Shown here: piece by piece, positions 22,905 to 34,000 of the stretch
Position numbering within the stretch: the stretch's first letter is position 1
How the letters are laid out: the number at the start of each line of letters is the position of its first letter
From: Coturnix japonica
Taxonomy: Eukaryota; Chordata; Aves; Galliformes; Phasianidae
Assembly (NCBI RefSeq): GCF_001577835.2
Contig: NC_029519.1
Coordinates: 81,274,842 to 81,338,841 of the forward strand
Direction: 5' to 3'
DNA: 64,000 bases
The notes under the pieces: model-generated
Databases searched by the model: none
Told to the model about the DNA's origin: nothing
The model's input: the letters and a program-made list of their open reading frames with translations, nothing else
Made by a program: the position numbers and the translations under genes

Positions 22905-23475
22905 AGTGGGGTCCTGCTCAGGGAGGCACACTGGTTATGGGCTTTCCAGTTGATGACCATCCCAATTGTCCAGATCCCATTGAGCGGGGCCTCCTGTTGA
23001 TGAGCATCCCAGTCAGAGCATTGCAGCTGATAGAGATCCCAGTTAACAGCTGCTGTTCCAGTTAACACCAATCCCAGTCTGTAGGATCTCAGTTGAGGAT
23101 CCCAGTTAGCAGGAATCCCAGTTAATGGGCCGATCAAAGTTAATGGAGATCCCGGCCTGTGGCTTCCTATTTATCGGGATCCCAGTTGGGAAACATCTCA
23201 GTTAGAGGGCTCCTGATTTGAAGGATGCTGGTTAGTGGGGCTCCAGTTAATTAGGATCCCAGTTAATGACCATCCCAGTTAGAGGGTAGCCAAGTAATAG
23301 GATTCCAGTTAATGAACGCCCCAGTTAATGGGAATCCCAGTTAGTTGGGATCCCAGTTGGCGAATGTCTCAGTTAGAGGGCAGCCAAATAGATGGGGGTC
23401 CCAGTTAGTGGGAATTCCAGTTAGGAGGGATCTCAGTTAATGAGTATCTCAGTTAACGAGCATCCTGGTTGGGTT
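22905..23475. repeat. Degenerate tandem array with CCCAGTTAATGGG-like units
   Basis: About 25-30 diverged units of roughly 18-22 bp built on ATCCCAGTTAATGG / ATCCCAGTTAGTGG. Several copies keep TTAAT, a homeodomain core. The array lies about 2 kb upstream of the second Not promoter. Confidence 0.85.
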
Positions 23476-23966
23476 GGCAAAGGTTCCCGTTCGGAGAGAT
23501 CCCATTCCCTTCAGGTCGCGGCCGTTCCCCCTCTGTCCACCAGAGGCCACTGCCCGACCGCTCAGTAACACGGAGCAATCAATGGGCTGAGACAGAGGGA
23601 GGGGACACATTGGGGAGGGGGGACCCCCAACGAGGGGACACATCGGGACTGGGCTGCACTGGGATGGGACACTGTGCTGGAACACACCGGGACGGGACAG
23701 GGGATGACCAAAATAGCATTGCTGCCCCACAGATGCTGCCCCACAGTGTTAATAAGGGCACAAACAGGGGCTCTGATCACCAGATGGGGCTGGGCCCTGT
23801 CCCCAAACCCCACTCAAAGTGTGAGGCTCCAGCAAAGTCACGTTGGCCAAATGTCCCATGTGTTACCTGTCCCAGCGCTGGTTGAATTTAACCCCACACC
23901 AACTGGGACAGCATCTAGGATCCAAAAACAATCAACAATCAACAATCAAGGGACAAGTCAGCCAAT

Positions 23967-24140
23967 GGATGGCACCAGTTTGGGGCTATGAGTCGTAGAA
24001 TGGCTTGTGTTGGAGGGGACCCCAAAGCTCATCAAGTTCCAGCCCCTCATGGGAGGGTGGCACCAACTTGGGGCTATGAGTCATAGAATGGCTTGAGTTG
24101 GAGGGGACCCCAAGGCTCATCAAGTTCCTCATGGGATGGC
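23967..24140 (-). mobile_element. CR1 end fragment duplicated in tandem (88-bp unit)
   Basis: A minus-orientation CR1 end (TAGAATGGCTTG then TTGGAGGGGACCCC) occurs twice, 88 bp apart. The flanking phrase GGCACCA..TTGGGGCTATGAGTC is duplicated with it, at 23971 and 24059. This is a local tandem duplication after insertion, not two insertions. Confidence 0.85.
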
Positions 24141-26185
24141 TGAGATTTGTGTTATGGGAAAGCGGCTTCGCTCTACCATTTGGGGTCCCAAAAGGAGAAA
24201 GGATGGGGGGACCCATCCAGGGGGGGAACCCCACCCCATCCATCTATGGGGGGACCCCCACCCCATCCATCCACATGGTTGGGAATGTCAAAAGCAGTGT
24301 CATTGCCAAACCCGGAGCCGCCGGTGGAATTGATGGCAGCGGATTGCCTCTTGTGTTTGTCAATGAAGGGCGGCCGAACCCCGGCCCCGTTAATCTCCCT
24401 TACAATTGCAGTTTGCTGTGCAAACAGCTTTGGGGGGCAGCGCTGGGGGCTGCATGAGAAACGTGGTATTTGGGGGCATTGTGGGTAAGCCAGCGGGCGG
24501 ACGGCGGCATCGCTAACGGCGGATTGAAGCGATTGGGAAGCAATTGCCCTTCAATAACCCTAATCCTCGGCCGTGAATGGGGTTTTTAACTCCGGACATT
24601 ATTCCCTGCATTATGATCTATTGATTGACTTTTAGGAAAGGTAATAAAGGGATGGGATTTGGGCTCATCGCGTGGGCTGAGTCCCGAGAGAAAAGAAGGG
24701 GACGTTTCGGGCTCTGTATGTGGGGACCGTTGTGGGATATGGGGCTCAATGTGGGATTTTGGGGTCATCGTATGGGTCAACCTCATGGATTTGGGGTCGG
24801 GATATGGCGGAGAAACCCCATTTACTCCAAGCACAGAAGGGATGGGGACACAGCAGCATCTCCACAAAGGTCGATGGGACATCGCCACCATAGAATAACA
24901 TTATTCCTCCTATTTTCCACCCCGAGATGAACGATAAAGGATCCACCCCATCTCCAGCACCTGATAACGCCTCCAATCCTCCCCACAGCCCTGGGAATGC
25001 CAGTCCAGGTGCCTCCCTCCCAACCTTGAATGGCTTTGGGGTCCTTCTTCCCCCTCTCTTCCTTCTTTCCCTCCTTCCCCCCCTTCTTTCCTTTTTTACT
25101 TTGAAACTGGAAATGCCCCCGGAGCTACAAACAATGCACAATAAAAGCAAAATCATCTTTTAGTCAAAATAGGCAGACGGCGCTCGCAGCCAACTTTCAA
25201 ATTAGCATTTTGAGGGCAAATATGCAACCAATTTGAGATAATGAGGGCTGATTATTCAATCCAATGAATGTTAAATAGGCGGCGAAGGCGCCCTCTCCTT
25301 ATCTCCCCAGCTTTCCATTTCTTTTTATTGTATTTTATTTCCAATCGTTTCACATTTGAACTCTTTATTTGTTTTAACTCCAACCTTCCCTCCTGGCCAA
25401 CCTCTCTTTCCTCTCCTTCCTCCCCTTCCCCCCCTCTTGGGGGGTAATAGATGCTCTGCAGATGGGTTTTGCTGGAGCCCCAAAGTGGGCACACACTGCA
25501 GCCCCCCTGAACTTCACCCCATGCAAACACCAAGTCTTTGCCCCATAGAACTGCAATTGTCTTTGAGCCACATCGATGTAATTTCGTTCCCTCTACATAA
25601 ATGCAATTCCTTTGCCTCACCTACGCGGGATTCCTTTGCCCTAAGTGCTATTTCTTCGCACCCACGTGAGTGCAATTGCTTTGCCCCCATGGAAATGCCA
25701 TTGCATCGCCCCACATCAATGCCATCGCTTTGCCCCACGATGAGGGATGTCTCCCCTTGCTCCATGCACCTCCATGTCCCCATTGGGATGAATGACACCT
25801 CCATGGGTGTCACCCACCACCCAACGACTTTCCCAGCCCAAAGGATACCATAACGATAATGAACCCAGGGGTAATTAAAAACCCAAACCACCTATAAATG
25901 CAAAAGCGGAAGGAAACGGGCAACGCCAGAGGTGGGAACGGAGCAAAGGGAAAGATAATCAGAGGGAAAAGGAGGGGAAAGCAATCAGGGGTGGGGAGCG
26001 GGAGGCAGATGCTGTGCAGGGATAAGCGGCGGAGCAGCGCGGGGCAGCAGCGGCTCTGGAGCTATAATTGCATTCTTTGCAGCGCGGTCGCGATAAGAAA
26101 TTCCCAATGCTGTTTGTTTCCCCCTTGGATGCATATTTATTGGGGATTTGAATAGGGCCAGAAGCTGGAATAGGTGCAAAGGGTT
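24141..26185. other. Gene-free flank with candidate regulatory blocks
   Basis: No exon supported. Repeat-poor AT-rich blocks at about 24490-24640, 25115-25275 and 26060-26165 contain TAAT/ATTA, TGTTTGTTT (forkhead-like), ATATTTATTGGGG and GGAATG (TEAD-like) motifs. They stand out from the GC-rich surroundings and could be node/notochord enhancers. This is inference from motif content. Confidence 0.3.
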
Positions 26186-26189
26186 CGCA

Positions 26190-27425
26190 GCCCTGTGTCC
26201 CCATTGGGTCTCCACTGTATTCCCATAGGATCCCTGTTGTGTCCCCATCATATCCCCACTGTGTTCCCACTGTGCCCACACTGTGTCCCCATCGTGTCCC
26301 CATCATGTCCCCACTGTGTCCCCATCATCACAACCCCACTTTGTCCCCATTATGTCCCTACTGTGTCCCCATCACGTCCCAATTGTGTCCCTATCATGTC
26401 CCTTCCATGTCCCCATCATGTTTCCAGTGTTCTCATTGTGTTCCCACCATGTCAACACCATGTCATGTCTCTATCATGTCCCCACTGTGTCCCCATGTCT
26501 CCATCACTCTGTGTCCCCATTATGTCCCTACTGTGTCCCCATCATGTCCCCATTGTGTCCCCATCATTTCCCTTCCATGTCCCCACCATGTCTCTGCAGT
26601 GTTCTCATTGTGTTCCCATCATGTCCCCATTGTGTCCCACCATGTCCCCATCATGTCACAATAGTATCCCCACCATGTCCCCACTGTGTTCCCATTACAT
26701 CCTCATTGTGTCCCTATTGTGTCCCCACCATGTCCCCACTGTTCCCTCCCACGTCTCTACCATATCCCCACAGTATTTCCATCACATCCCTATTGTGTCC
26801 CCACCGTATCTTCATCACATCCCCATAATGTCCCTATTGCATCCCTACCGTGTCCCCACTGTGTCACTACTGTGGTCACTCCTATATTCCCATTGTGTCC
26901 CTACCATAGCCCCATTATGACCCAACTGTGTCCCCATCGTGTCCCCATTGTGTCCCCACTGTTTTCTCCCTGTGTCCCCACCACAACCCCACCATGTCCC
27001 CATCACATCCCAACTGTGTCCCAATTGTGTCCCCACTGTGCCCCCATAGGGTCACTACTGTGTTTCCATTAGATCGCCATTGTGTCCCCACTGTTTTCTC
27101 CCTGTGTCCCTACCACATCCCCATCACATCCCAGTTATGTCCCCATTGTGTCCCTATAGTGTCCCTATTGTGTCCCTATCATGTCCCTATTGTGTCCCCA
27201 TTGTGTCCCTACCATATCCCCATTGCGTCCCCACTGTGTTCCCATCATGTCCCCATTGTGTCCCTATAGGGTCCCTATTGTGTCCCCATAGTGTCCCCAT
27301 AGTGTCCCCACTGTTTTCTCCCTGTGTCCCCCTCACATCCCCACCACATCCCAACTGTGTCCCCACTGTGTCCCTATAGAGTCACTGCCGTGTCCCATCC
27401 CCGTTCCGTCCCCCCCCGCCGTGTC
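26190..27425. repeat. 11-bp minisatellite (TGTCCCCATCA-type)
   Basis: About 110 copies of an 11-bp unit, mostly TGTCCCCATCA, TGTCCCCACTG or TGTCCCCATTG, over 1.2 kb. Because 11 is not a multiple of 3 and the unit has no stop, long open frames arise in all three plus-strand frames with an 11-residue peptide period (CPHCVPTVSPS type). They are not considered genes. Ends about 640 bp before the RAB11FIP5 start. Confidence 0.95.
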
Positions 27426-27589
27426 CCCGCAGCGGAGCATGACGCCGATGGAGCTGATAGAGCAGCGCTGCCGCCCCGCAGCACTGACCCCATCCCCCCT
27501 TATCTCAATGGCATCGCCGCGCTCTGATCGCAGCGCGATAACACCAAAGGGGCCCGAGGAGCAGCGCCGCGCCGTGACCTTGCTGCAGG

Positions 27590-27945
27590 GGCGTGACTTT
27601 GTGAATGGAGTCGTGACTTATGGGCGTGGCTCTGTGAATGGAGGCGTTGCTTTGTGGGCGTGACTTAGTGAGTGGAGGCGTGGCTTATGGGCGTGACTTT
27701 GTGAATGGAGGCGTGGCTTGTGGGCGTGGCTTTATGAATGGAGGCGTGGCTTATGGGCGTGACTTTGTGAATGGAGGCGTGACTTATGGGCGTGGCTCTG
27801 TGAATGAAGGCGTTGCTTTGTGGGCGTGACTTTGTGAATGGAGGCGTGTCTTATGGGCGTGACTTAGTGAATGGAGGCGTGTCTTTGTGGGCGTGGCTTT
27901 GTGAATGGGCGTGTCTTATGGGCGTGTCTTTGTGAATGGGCGTGC
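27590..27945. repeat. 33-bp minisatellite of GGGCGTGGC boxes upstream of RAB11FIP5
   Basis: About 10-11 copies of a 33-bp unit containing GGGCGTGRC, TTTGTGAATGGAGGCGTG and a second GGCGTG box. GGGCGTGGC is a known SP/KLF-type site. The array ends about 120 bp before the RAB11FIP5 ATG. The unit is a multiple of 3, so the frame stays open (VNGGVAYGRDF repeats), but this looks incidental. Confidence 0.93.
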
Positions 27946-28064
27946 CTTGCGGGCGGCGGTCGCGTTGCGGCCGGGCTGCGGCAGCGCAGCGCAGCGGTTC
28001 GGTTTGAGGTTCGGCCCGGTCCGGTTCGGTCCGGCCGCCTTTCTCTCCCCCCCCCCCCCCCATC
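27946..28064 (+). promoter_or_regulatory. RAB11FIP5: RAB11FIP5 GC-rich promoter / 5' UTR
   Basis: CpG-dense sequence with GGTTCGG repeats and a C run just before the ATG. TATA-less by eye. The start site is not fixed. Confidence 0.5.
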
Positions 28065-31000
28065 ATGGCGCTGCTCCGCGCCGCCGCGCTGCCCGCCGAT
28101 GGCCCCCCGGCCTGGCTGCCCACCCACGTGCAGGTGACGGTGGTGCGGGCCCGAGGGCTGCGCTGTAAGGGCGGCGGTGTCGGTGGGGGCAAAGCGGGCA
28201 GCAGCGACGCGTACACCATCATCCAGCTGGGCCGAGAGAAGTACTGCACCTCGGTGGCGGAGAAAAGCGGCGGCTGCCCCGAATGGAAGGAGGAATGCGC
28301 CTTCGAGCTGCCGCACACTGAGCCCGGAGCCGAGGCCGCTCTGCTGCTCACCGTCATGCACCGCGCACTGGTGGGCATGGATCGCTTCCTGGGCATGGCC
28401 CGGGTACCGCTGCGGGCTGAGGGGCTGCAGGGACGGGCGGCCGAGGAGCGGTGAGTGGGGGGGGCTCTATGAGCCTTAAAGGGGCTCTATATGGGACCAC
28501 AAGGGGGTACTGGGGGAGGGGGTCACCCATATGGGACTCCAAAGGGGTATTGGGGTGGGTGGTCACTCGTATGGGGCCCCAAGAGGGTATTGGGGTGGGG
28601 GGTGATGGGGAATAAGGTGTCATTGTGTGCCCCGGAAGGGAGATGGGTCGTTGTGGGGTCTCTGAGTGTGTCGTAGGGAATAAGGTGTCGTTGTGGACCC
28701 TCAAGATGGGGTTGGAGGTATTTAGGATCTGCTTATGGTTCTGTGATGTTCTGTAGGGTTCTGTACTGAGAGATGGGGTGTTGTGGGGTTTTGTTGGATA
28801 TCATGGGGAATGGGGCGTTATGGAGTCCTTATGTGGCTCAGGAAGGATAACGGGGTGTTGTGGGGTCCATGTGGGCCCTCATAAGGGTGTTATAGGGAAC
28901 AGGGTGTCATGGGGTCTCTTCATGCCCCAAGGAGGGGATTGCAGGATATGGGCTGTCATGGGATCGATCTGGGCCCAAAAAAGGGCCTTTGTAGGAGGTG
29001 GGGTGTCACAAGTCCGTGTGTGGATATCACAGAGAATATGGCATCATGAGGTCCTATTGTGCCCCCAAAAAGGATATGGGGTGTGGGTCCATCTGGGCCC
29101 TCCTAAGGGTGTCATAGGGAGCAAGATGTCACGAGGTCTCTTCATACTCTAGGAGAGGAATTGTAGGAGATGGGTTGTTATTGAGTCCTTGTATGGCCCC
29201 ATAAGGGCGTAACAGAGTTCCATGGGGCCTCACTGTGCCCCAAAGATGCATTTGTAGGAGGTGGGGTGTCACAGTGGCTGTGTATGGCCCAGTAGGGTGT
29301 CATAGGGAGTACAGTGTCATGCACTCCTTGTGTGTCCCAGAAAGGAGGTGGGGTGTCACGGGGTCCATAGAGAGCCCCAGTGGGTGTCACAGGGAGTAGG
29401 ATGTCACTGGGTCCATGTGAGGTCTCTTCGTGCCACTAGGAATGGAATTAGGAAAGACTGAGTGTCATTGAGTCCATCTGAGCTCCAGGAAGGGAGATGA
29501 GGGGTCACAGGGTCCATGCGTGGTCCCAGAAAGGTCTGACAAGGAATTGGACATCACAGAGTCCTCGTGTGCCCCAAAAAGGGAGGTGGGTGTCACAGGG
29601 TTCATGTGGGCCTTCCTAAGGGTGTCGTGGAGGCCATGTGTGTCCTATGGGGTGAGGGGTGGTTGTTAAAGATGGAGGTGTTATAGGGACCATGCATGGG
29701 TCCTTGTGTGCCCCAATAAGAGTGTCACAGAGAATAGGGGGGCCCTCTGTACCCCAAAAAAGGCTCCTGGGCTCTGTCATGCCATAATGCTGTGCCATGT
29801 AGGGCCCCATCTGTATCCCTTGCTTGGAGGCTGCTGCCGGCTTGAACGCAGCCCAGAAAAGAGAAGGGGAAAAAAAAATAACACAAAAATAGAAGAAGCA
29901 ACAAAGCAGGCCTTGGTTGTCAGCATGGTGACCTTGCTCTCGTTTCACTGCTGATTTTTGTTGGGTGGAAACTTTGTCAGCAGCTCTTTTTCTCCTGTTT
30001 TTATTCAGCTCAGTGGAAAATGTGCCGTCCAACTTGGCCCCATGTCACAGAGCGAGGCTGGGTGCGTCCGGCGGCGTTTATCAGCTGAATGGCAACATGT
30101 TTGGCTGGGAGGGGAAAAGTCAGCTCTTGGTTTCACCCAACAGGGCTCTTTTTGGGTGTCTCATGGACTGTTTTGGGCTTATCCCAAGCTGGAAAGCTTT
30201 GGGTTGGCAATGCGGCAGCTGCTGTGACTTGCAGTGCTTTTAGTTTTAAGCTGTAGCTTTAGCCCTGTTGAGCTTTTCCTGCGTTGGCCGTGGTGGTGTG
30301 GATTTTTGGCTGGTGGGTGCCTGCGGGTTGGGATGCTCTCCGAGGGGAGTAGTTGGGTTTTATCACTTGTATCCGTGTTTAGGACTAACAGATCCCCTCC
30401 GGCCCTGTCCCATTGGAAGCAGCCTGAGCCAGGGACATGCATCCTCACTGCAAAACCTTTCCTCTGGGTGCCAACATCTTCTGTCAAAGCCCTTGAGCCA
30501 ATACGGGTTGGACCTTGCTCCCAGTTTGGGATGGCCTGGGGGTGATGGAGGAGACCTGGGGTCCAGCACCTCTGTCCATGGTCCTGCATCCCCAGATGGG
30601 GACCTTACAGCAACCCCACTTGGGGGGCAAGGGACAGTCCCCAGACCCACACCAAGGCTCCATTGCTGTCTGTCCGTCCTTCCCCAGCTGTATGTTCTGG
30701 CCTTGAAGAGGGTCTGAGAAGTGATAAATGTGGAAGTGGGGTCTTGGGATGGCTGAGAGTAATGGGATCTCCTCAGATGTGGCAGGTTGTGATGAAATCT
30801 TGTTTTGGTTCTCTGAGGGATTGCTGCATCTCGGTGGTGCATCTTGGCCAGTGCAGGAAGTGCTGTGCTGTGTTGAAATGCCTCGGGGCAATGGAAGGAG
30901 GGGGTTTGTGCCCCACTGCTCGGGTTGGGGTACTCCCCAGGCTGCCCCTTTTAACCCTGATTGGGTTTAGAGTCGGGGAACCATGAAGGTTGGAGAAGAC

Positions 31001-34000
31001 CTTTAAGATCCCCAAGTCCAACCCCAATCCATCTCACCATGCTCACTGACCACGTCCCTCAGTGTCACGTCCCCATGGTTCTGGAACACCTGCAGGGATG
31101 GTGACCCTGCCATTTCCCTAACAAATTCAGGGGCTTCATTGCCCTGCCCAAAAGAAAACCCATAGTAGGCTCCGAAAACACCATAAACTTTCTTTGTCAC
31201 CATCGCTGGCTGCTCTGCTGGTGTGGATGTGGTCTGTGTACCACCATTGCATGGGGTTTTCTTGGCAAGAGGAGTCCAGAATGACCTCGAATCCTTTCCG
31301 TGCACATTTCTGCTGAGTGAAAGCAGCTTTAAAACCCTCGCTGGTGTCTCTCGTCGCTCCCCATGTCTTGTTGGAGTCTACAGATACATGCAAGCAACCA
31401 TGAGGGTTGGCTTTCTCCATCAAGACTTTGCAGCAGGGATGTGGGGTTGGAGTTTCTTTCAGCCTGGGTGGCTCCCTCAGTTCCTGAGCCTGGGGTGCCT
31501 CAAGGTGCGTGGTTCTCCCTGCCACCCCTTCCCTTTAGAAGAGGATTTACAGCAAACGTGCTCCTCCTGCCCCTCTCTTCACCCGTTTCCACCTCTTGCT
31601 CAGCCAGTGCAGCAGGGAAACCTGCCGAGCAGCCCTGTGCCATCATCCATGCTTTGCAGTCCCACCGAGCTGGGCCTCATTTTCTCCTTTTCTTTATGCA
31701 TTTGAGGCTGGCAGAACAGGTCAGGGCATAAGGTGATCGTGGGCACGGTGACTTTTTGGCTCATTTACTGCTTGGATTTGCAAACTGTGGGAGCTCTGGA
31801 GCATAAGCAGTTAATGAGGGCTCTGCTGTCTCCTGCTGTTATTCTCTCCTCTTCATTCATAAATGTTTCATGCTCCATTTTACAGCTCCATGAATCTCCC
31901 TACCCATCCTTTTCCTAGGGTCGATGTGGCACTGAGGGATGTAGTTAGTCATGGTGGTGAGGGGTTGGTGGTTGGGCTCAGTGATCTTAGAGGTCTTCTC
32001 CAACCTCCATGACTCTGTGATTCTGATGGGGGAGAGGGGAAAACCTCTCATCTCTTTGAATTGATTTGCAGTGAAGTTGCCCATGGTTGTCCTCATGCCA
32101 GTGCTGCTGATAGCTCTTCTCCAGCCCTGGAGCCTGTGCCTGCCTTTGTCCCCTCTATGCCACCCTCTGCCCACTGACAGGGCTGGAGGGGCAGCTTTGA
32201 GGCCACCATTTAGAGGACCATTTGTCAGGCTGAATTCAGCCCCCTCAGTTCCCTTCCTTCCTTCAGCCCATGTTTATTTTCCAACTGTGCTTTGAGCAGC
32301 TCTCAGGGATCGCTGTGCAGAGCAGCTTGTCCAAAACCAACACCAAAGGAACCGACGCAGCAGAAAAGCTTCCCGGCACTGGGTGGGGGAAGCTGCATCA
32401 AAACATGAGGTCGGACTGTGAGCACAGGGGCTGTGCTGTTTTCCTTTGCTTCTCTTCTTGATATGGAGCTTCCTCCATGCCCGTGCCATTCCCCTTGTCG
32501 CCCCAATGGTGTCTTTTCCTGCAGATGTTTGGGGTTTCCCTGGGTTTCCTCTTCCTTACCTGCCCATCCCTGGCTCTCTATTGAATTTGTCACTAATTAA
32601 AGACCTCTCATTAGCAGCGCTGAGCTTGTTGCAGGGTGATTCAGCAGTAAATGAGAGGCAGAGAGGCTGTGGCTGTCCCTTCTTTCACGCTGCAGCTCTG
32701 GCAGGAGCACTCCTGCTTCGTTCCAGGTGAACCCCAGGGTGCATCCTTAAAGGTTTGCCTTGCTGAGTGGCTGCGGCACCCCAGGAAGTTCTGTGCATCC
32801 TGCTGCTAGCGAAGCACTGGGACCAGTCTGGGATTGAAACTGGGAAGGCGTTGCTGGAGGTACCCAAGGGGACAGCGATGGGTTGGGTGCTTCGGCTCAG
32901 CGTGTGGTGGGATCACAGGAGCAGGATGGGGAAGCAGAAGGGACAGGAGATGTGGAGCCCTGTGGGATCTCCTCTCCACAACCAGCTTTGCCTTTGCATT
33001 AGGGGTCAGCTCCACGTCCTACTGCTCGTCTCCTCCGCTCCCATTTCCACCCCAGGGTGTTTTTTTCCCTTTGCTCAGCACTTTCTGCCAGCAGATGGGG
33101 GGAAACGCCTGCCCTGCGGGGGCCTCGAGCCACGGCAGCGCTTTGTGCTCCGCTCCCATCCATCTCAGCAGCAGCAGCAGAAAATAGCACTATGCAACTG
33201 CTGCCTTTTGGCAGCTCTCCTTGTCTCTTGGTGGAGGTGAGTGGGAGGGGAGCCGAGCCTTTGCACAAGGAAGGGGTTTTAGCGGTGCTGGATGGGAGTT
33301 ATGGACCCAGATGAGCACACAGGCAGCGCTGATGGGTGGTTGGGGTTTGCTTGTTTGGCTTCCTGAGAGCCCGGCAGGGCCCCGACTGCTTCCCCTTTAT
33401 GGGGCATCTGTTTGTGGTTTCCTCCCTTGGCACTGTGCTGGACAGGCTGCTGTCTCCTCCCATGCTGCCACAGGGGCTGGGTGCCCCCATAGTACTGGGA
33501 TACCTGTTTTAATTTCATATAGAATCGTTCAGGTTGGAGAAGACCTCTGAGATCCCCAACCCATCCCAGCGTGCCCACTGATCCTCAGTGCCACATCCCC
33601 ATGGTTCTGGAACACCTTTAGGAATGGTGGCCCCACCACTCCTGGGCAGCTGTGCCAGTGCCTGACCACTCTTTTGGACAGCAGATATTTCCTTATACCC
33701 AACCTGTTCCTCCCCTTGTGCAGGAATGAGGCCGTCACCTCCTTCCATGGAGCACTGAGGTCTCCTCTGAGCCTCCACTTCTCCAGACTGAACCATCCCA
33801 GCTCCCTCAGCTGCCCCTCAATGTAGAATCACAGCATGGGTTGGGTTGGGGACCTTAAAGCCCATCCAATTCCAACCATGGACCAGGCGCCCAAAGCCCA
33901 GCCTGGCCTTGACCCCCTCCAGGGTCAGAGCACCCACAACTCCTTCTCCCCTCCCCAAATCTTGGAGGTCTTTTCCAACCATAGAGATTCTATGAAATCC

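Noticed and set aside
26174-26920. Long open frame of 248 codons and several others nearby
   Set aside because: They are by-products of the stop-free 11-bp minisatellite. All three frames give the same periodic peptide and there is no domain, splice or start context.
27441-27530. Short frame MTPMELIEQRCRPAA after an acceptor-like CCCCGCAG
   Set aside because: Looks codon-like for a few residues but runs into the 33-bp repeat with no donor; no known protein was recalled.
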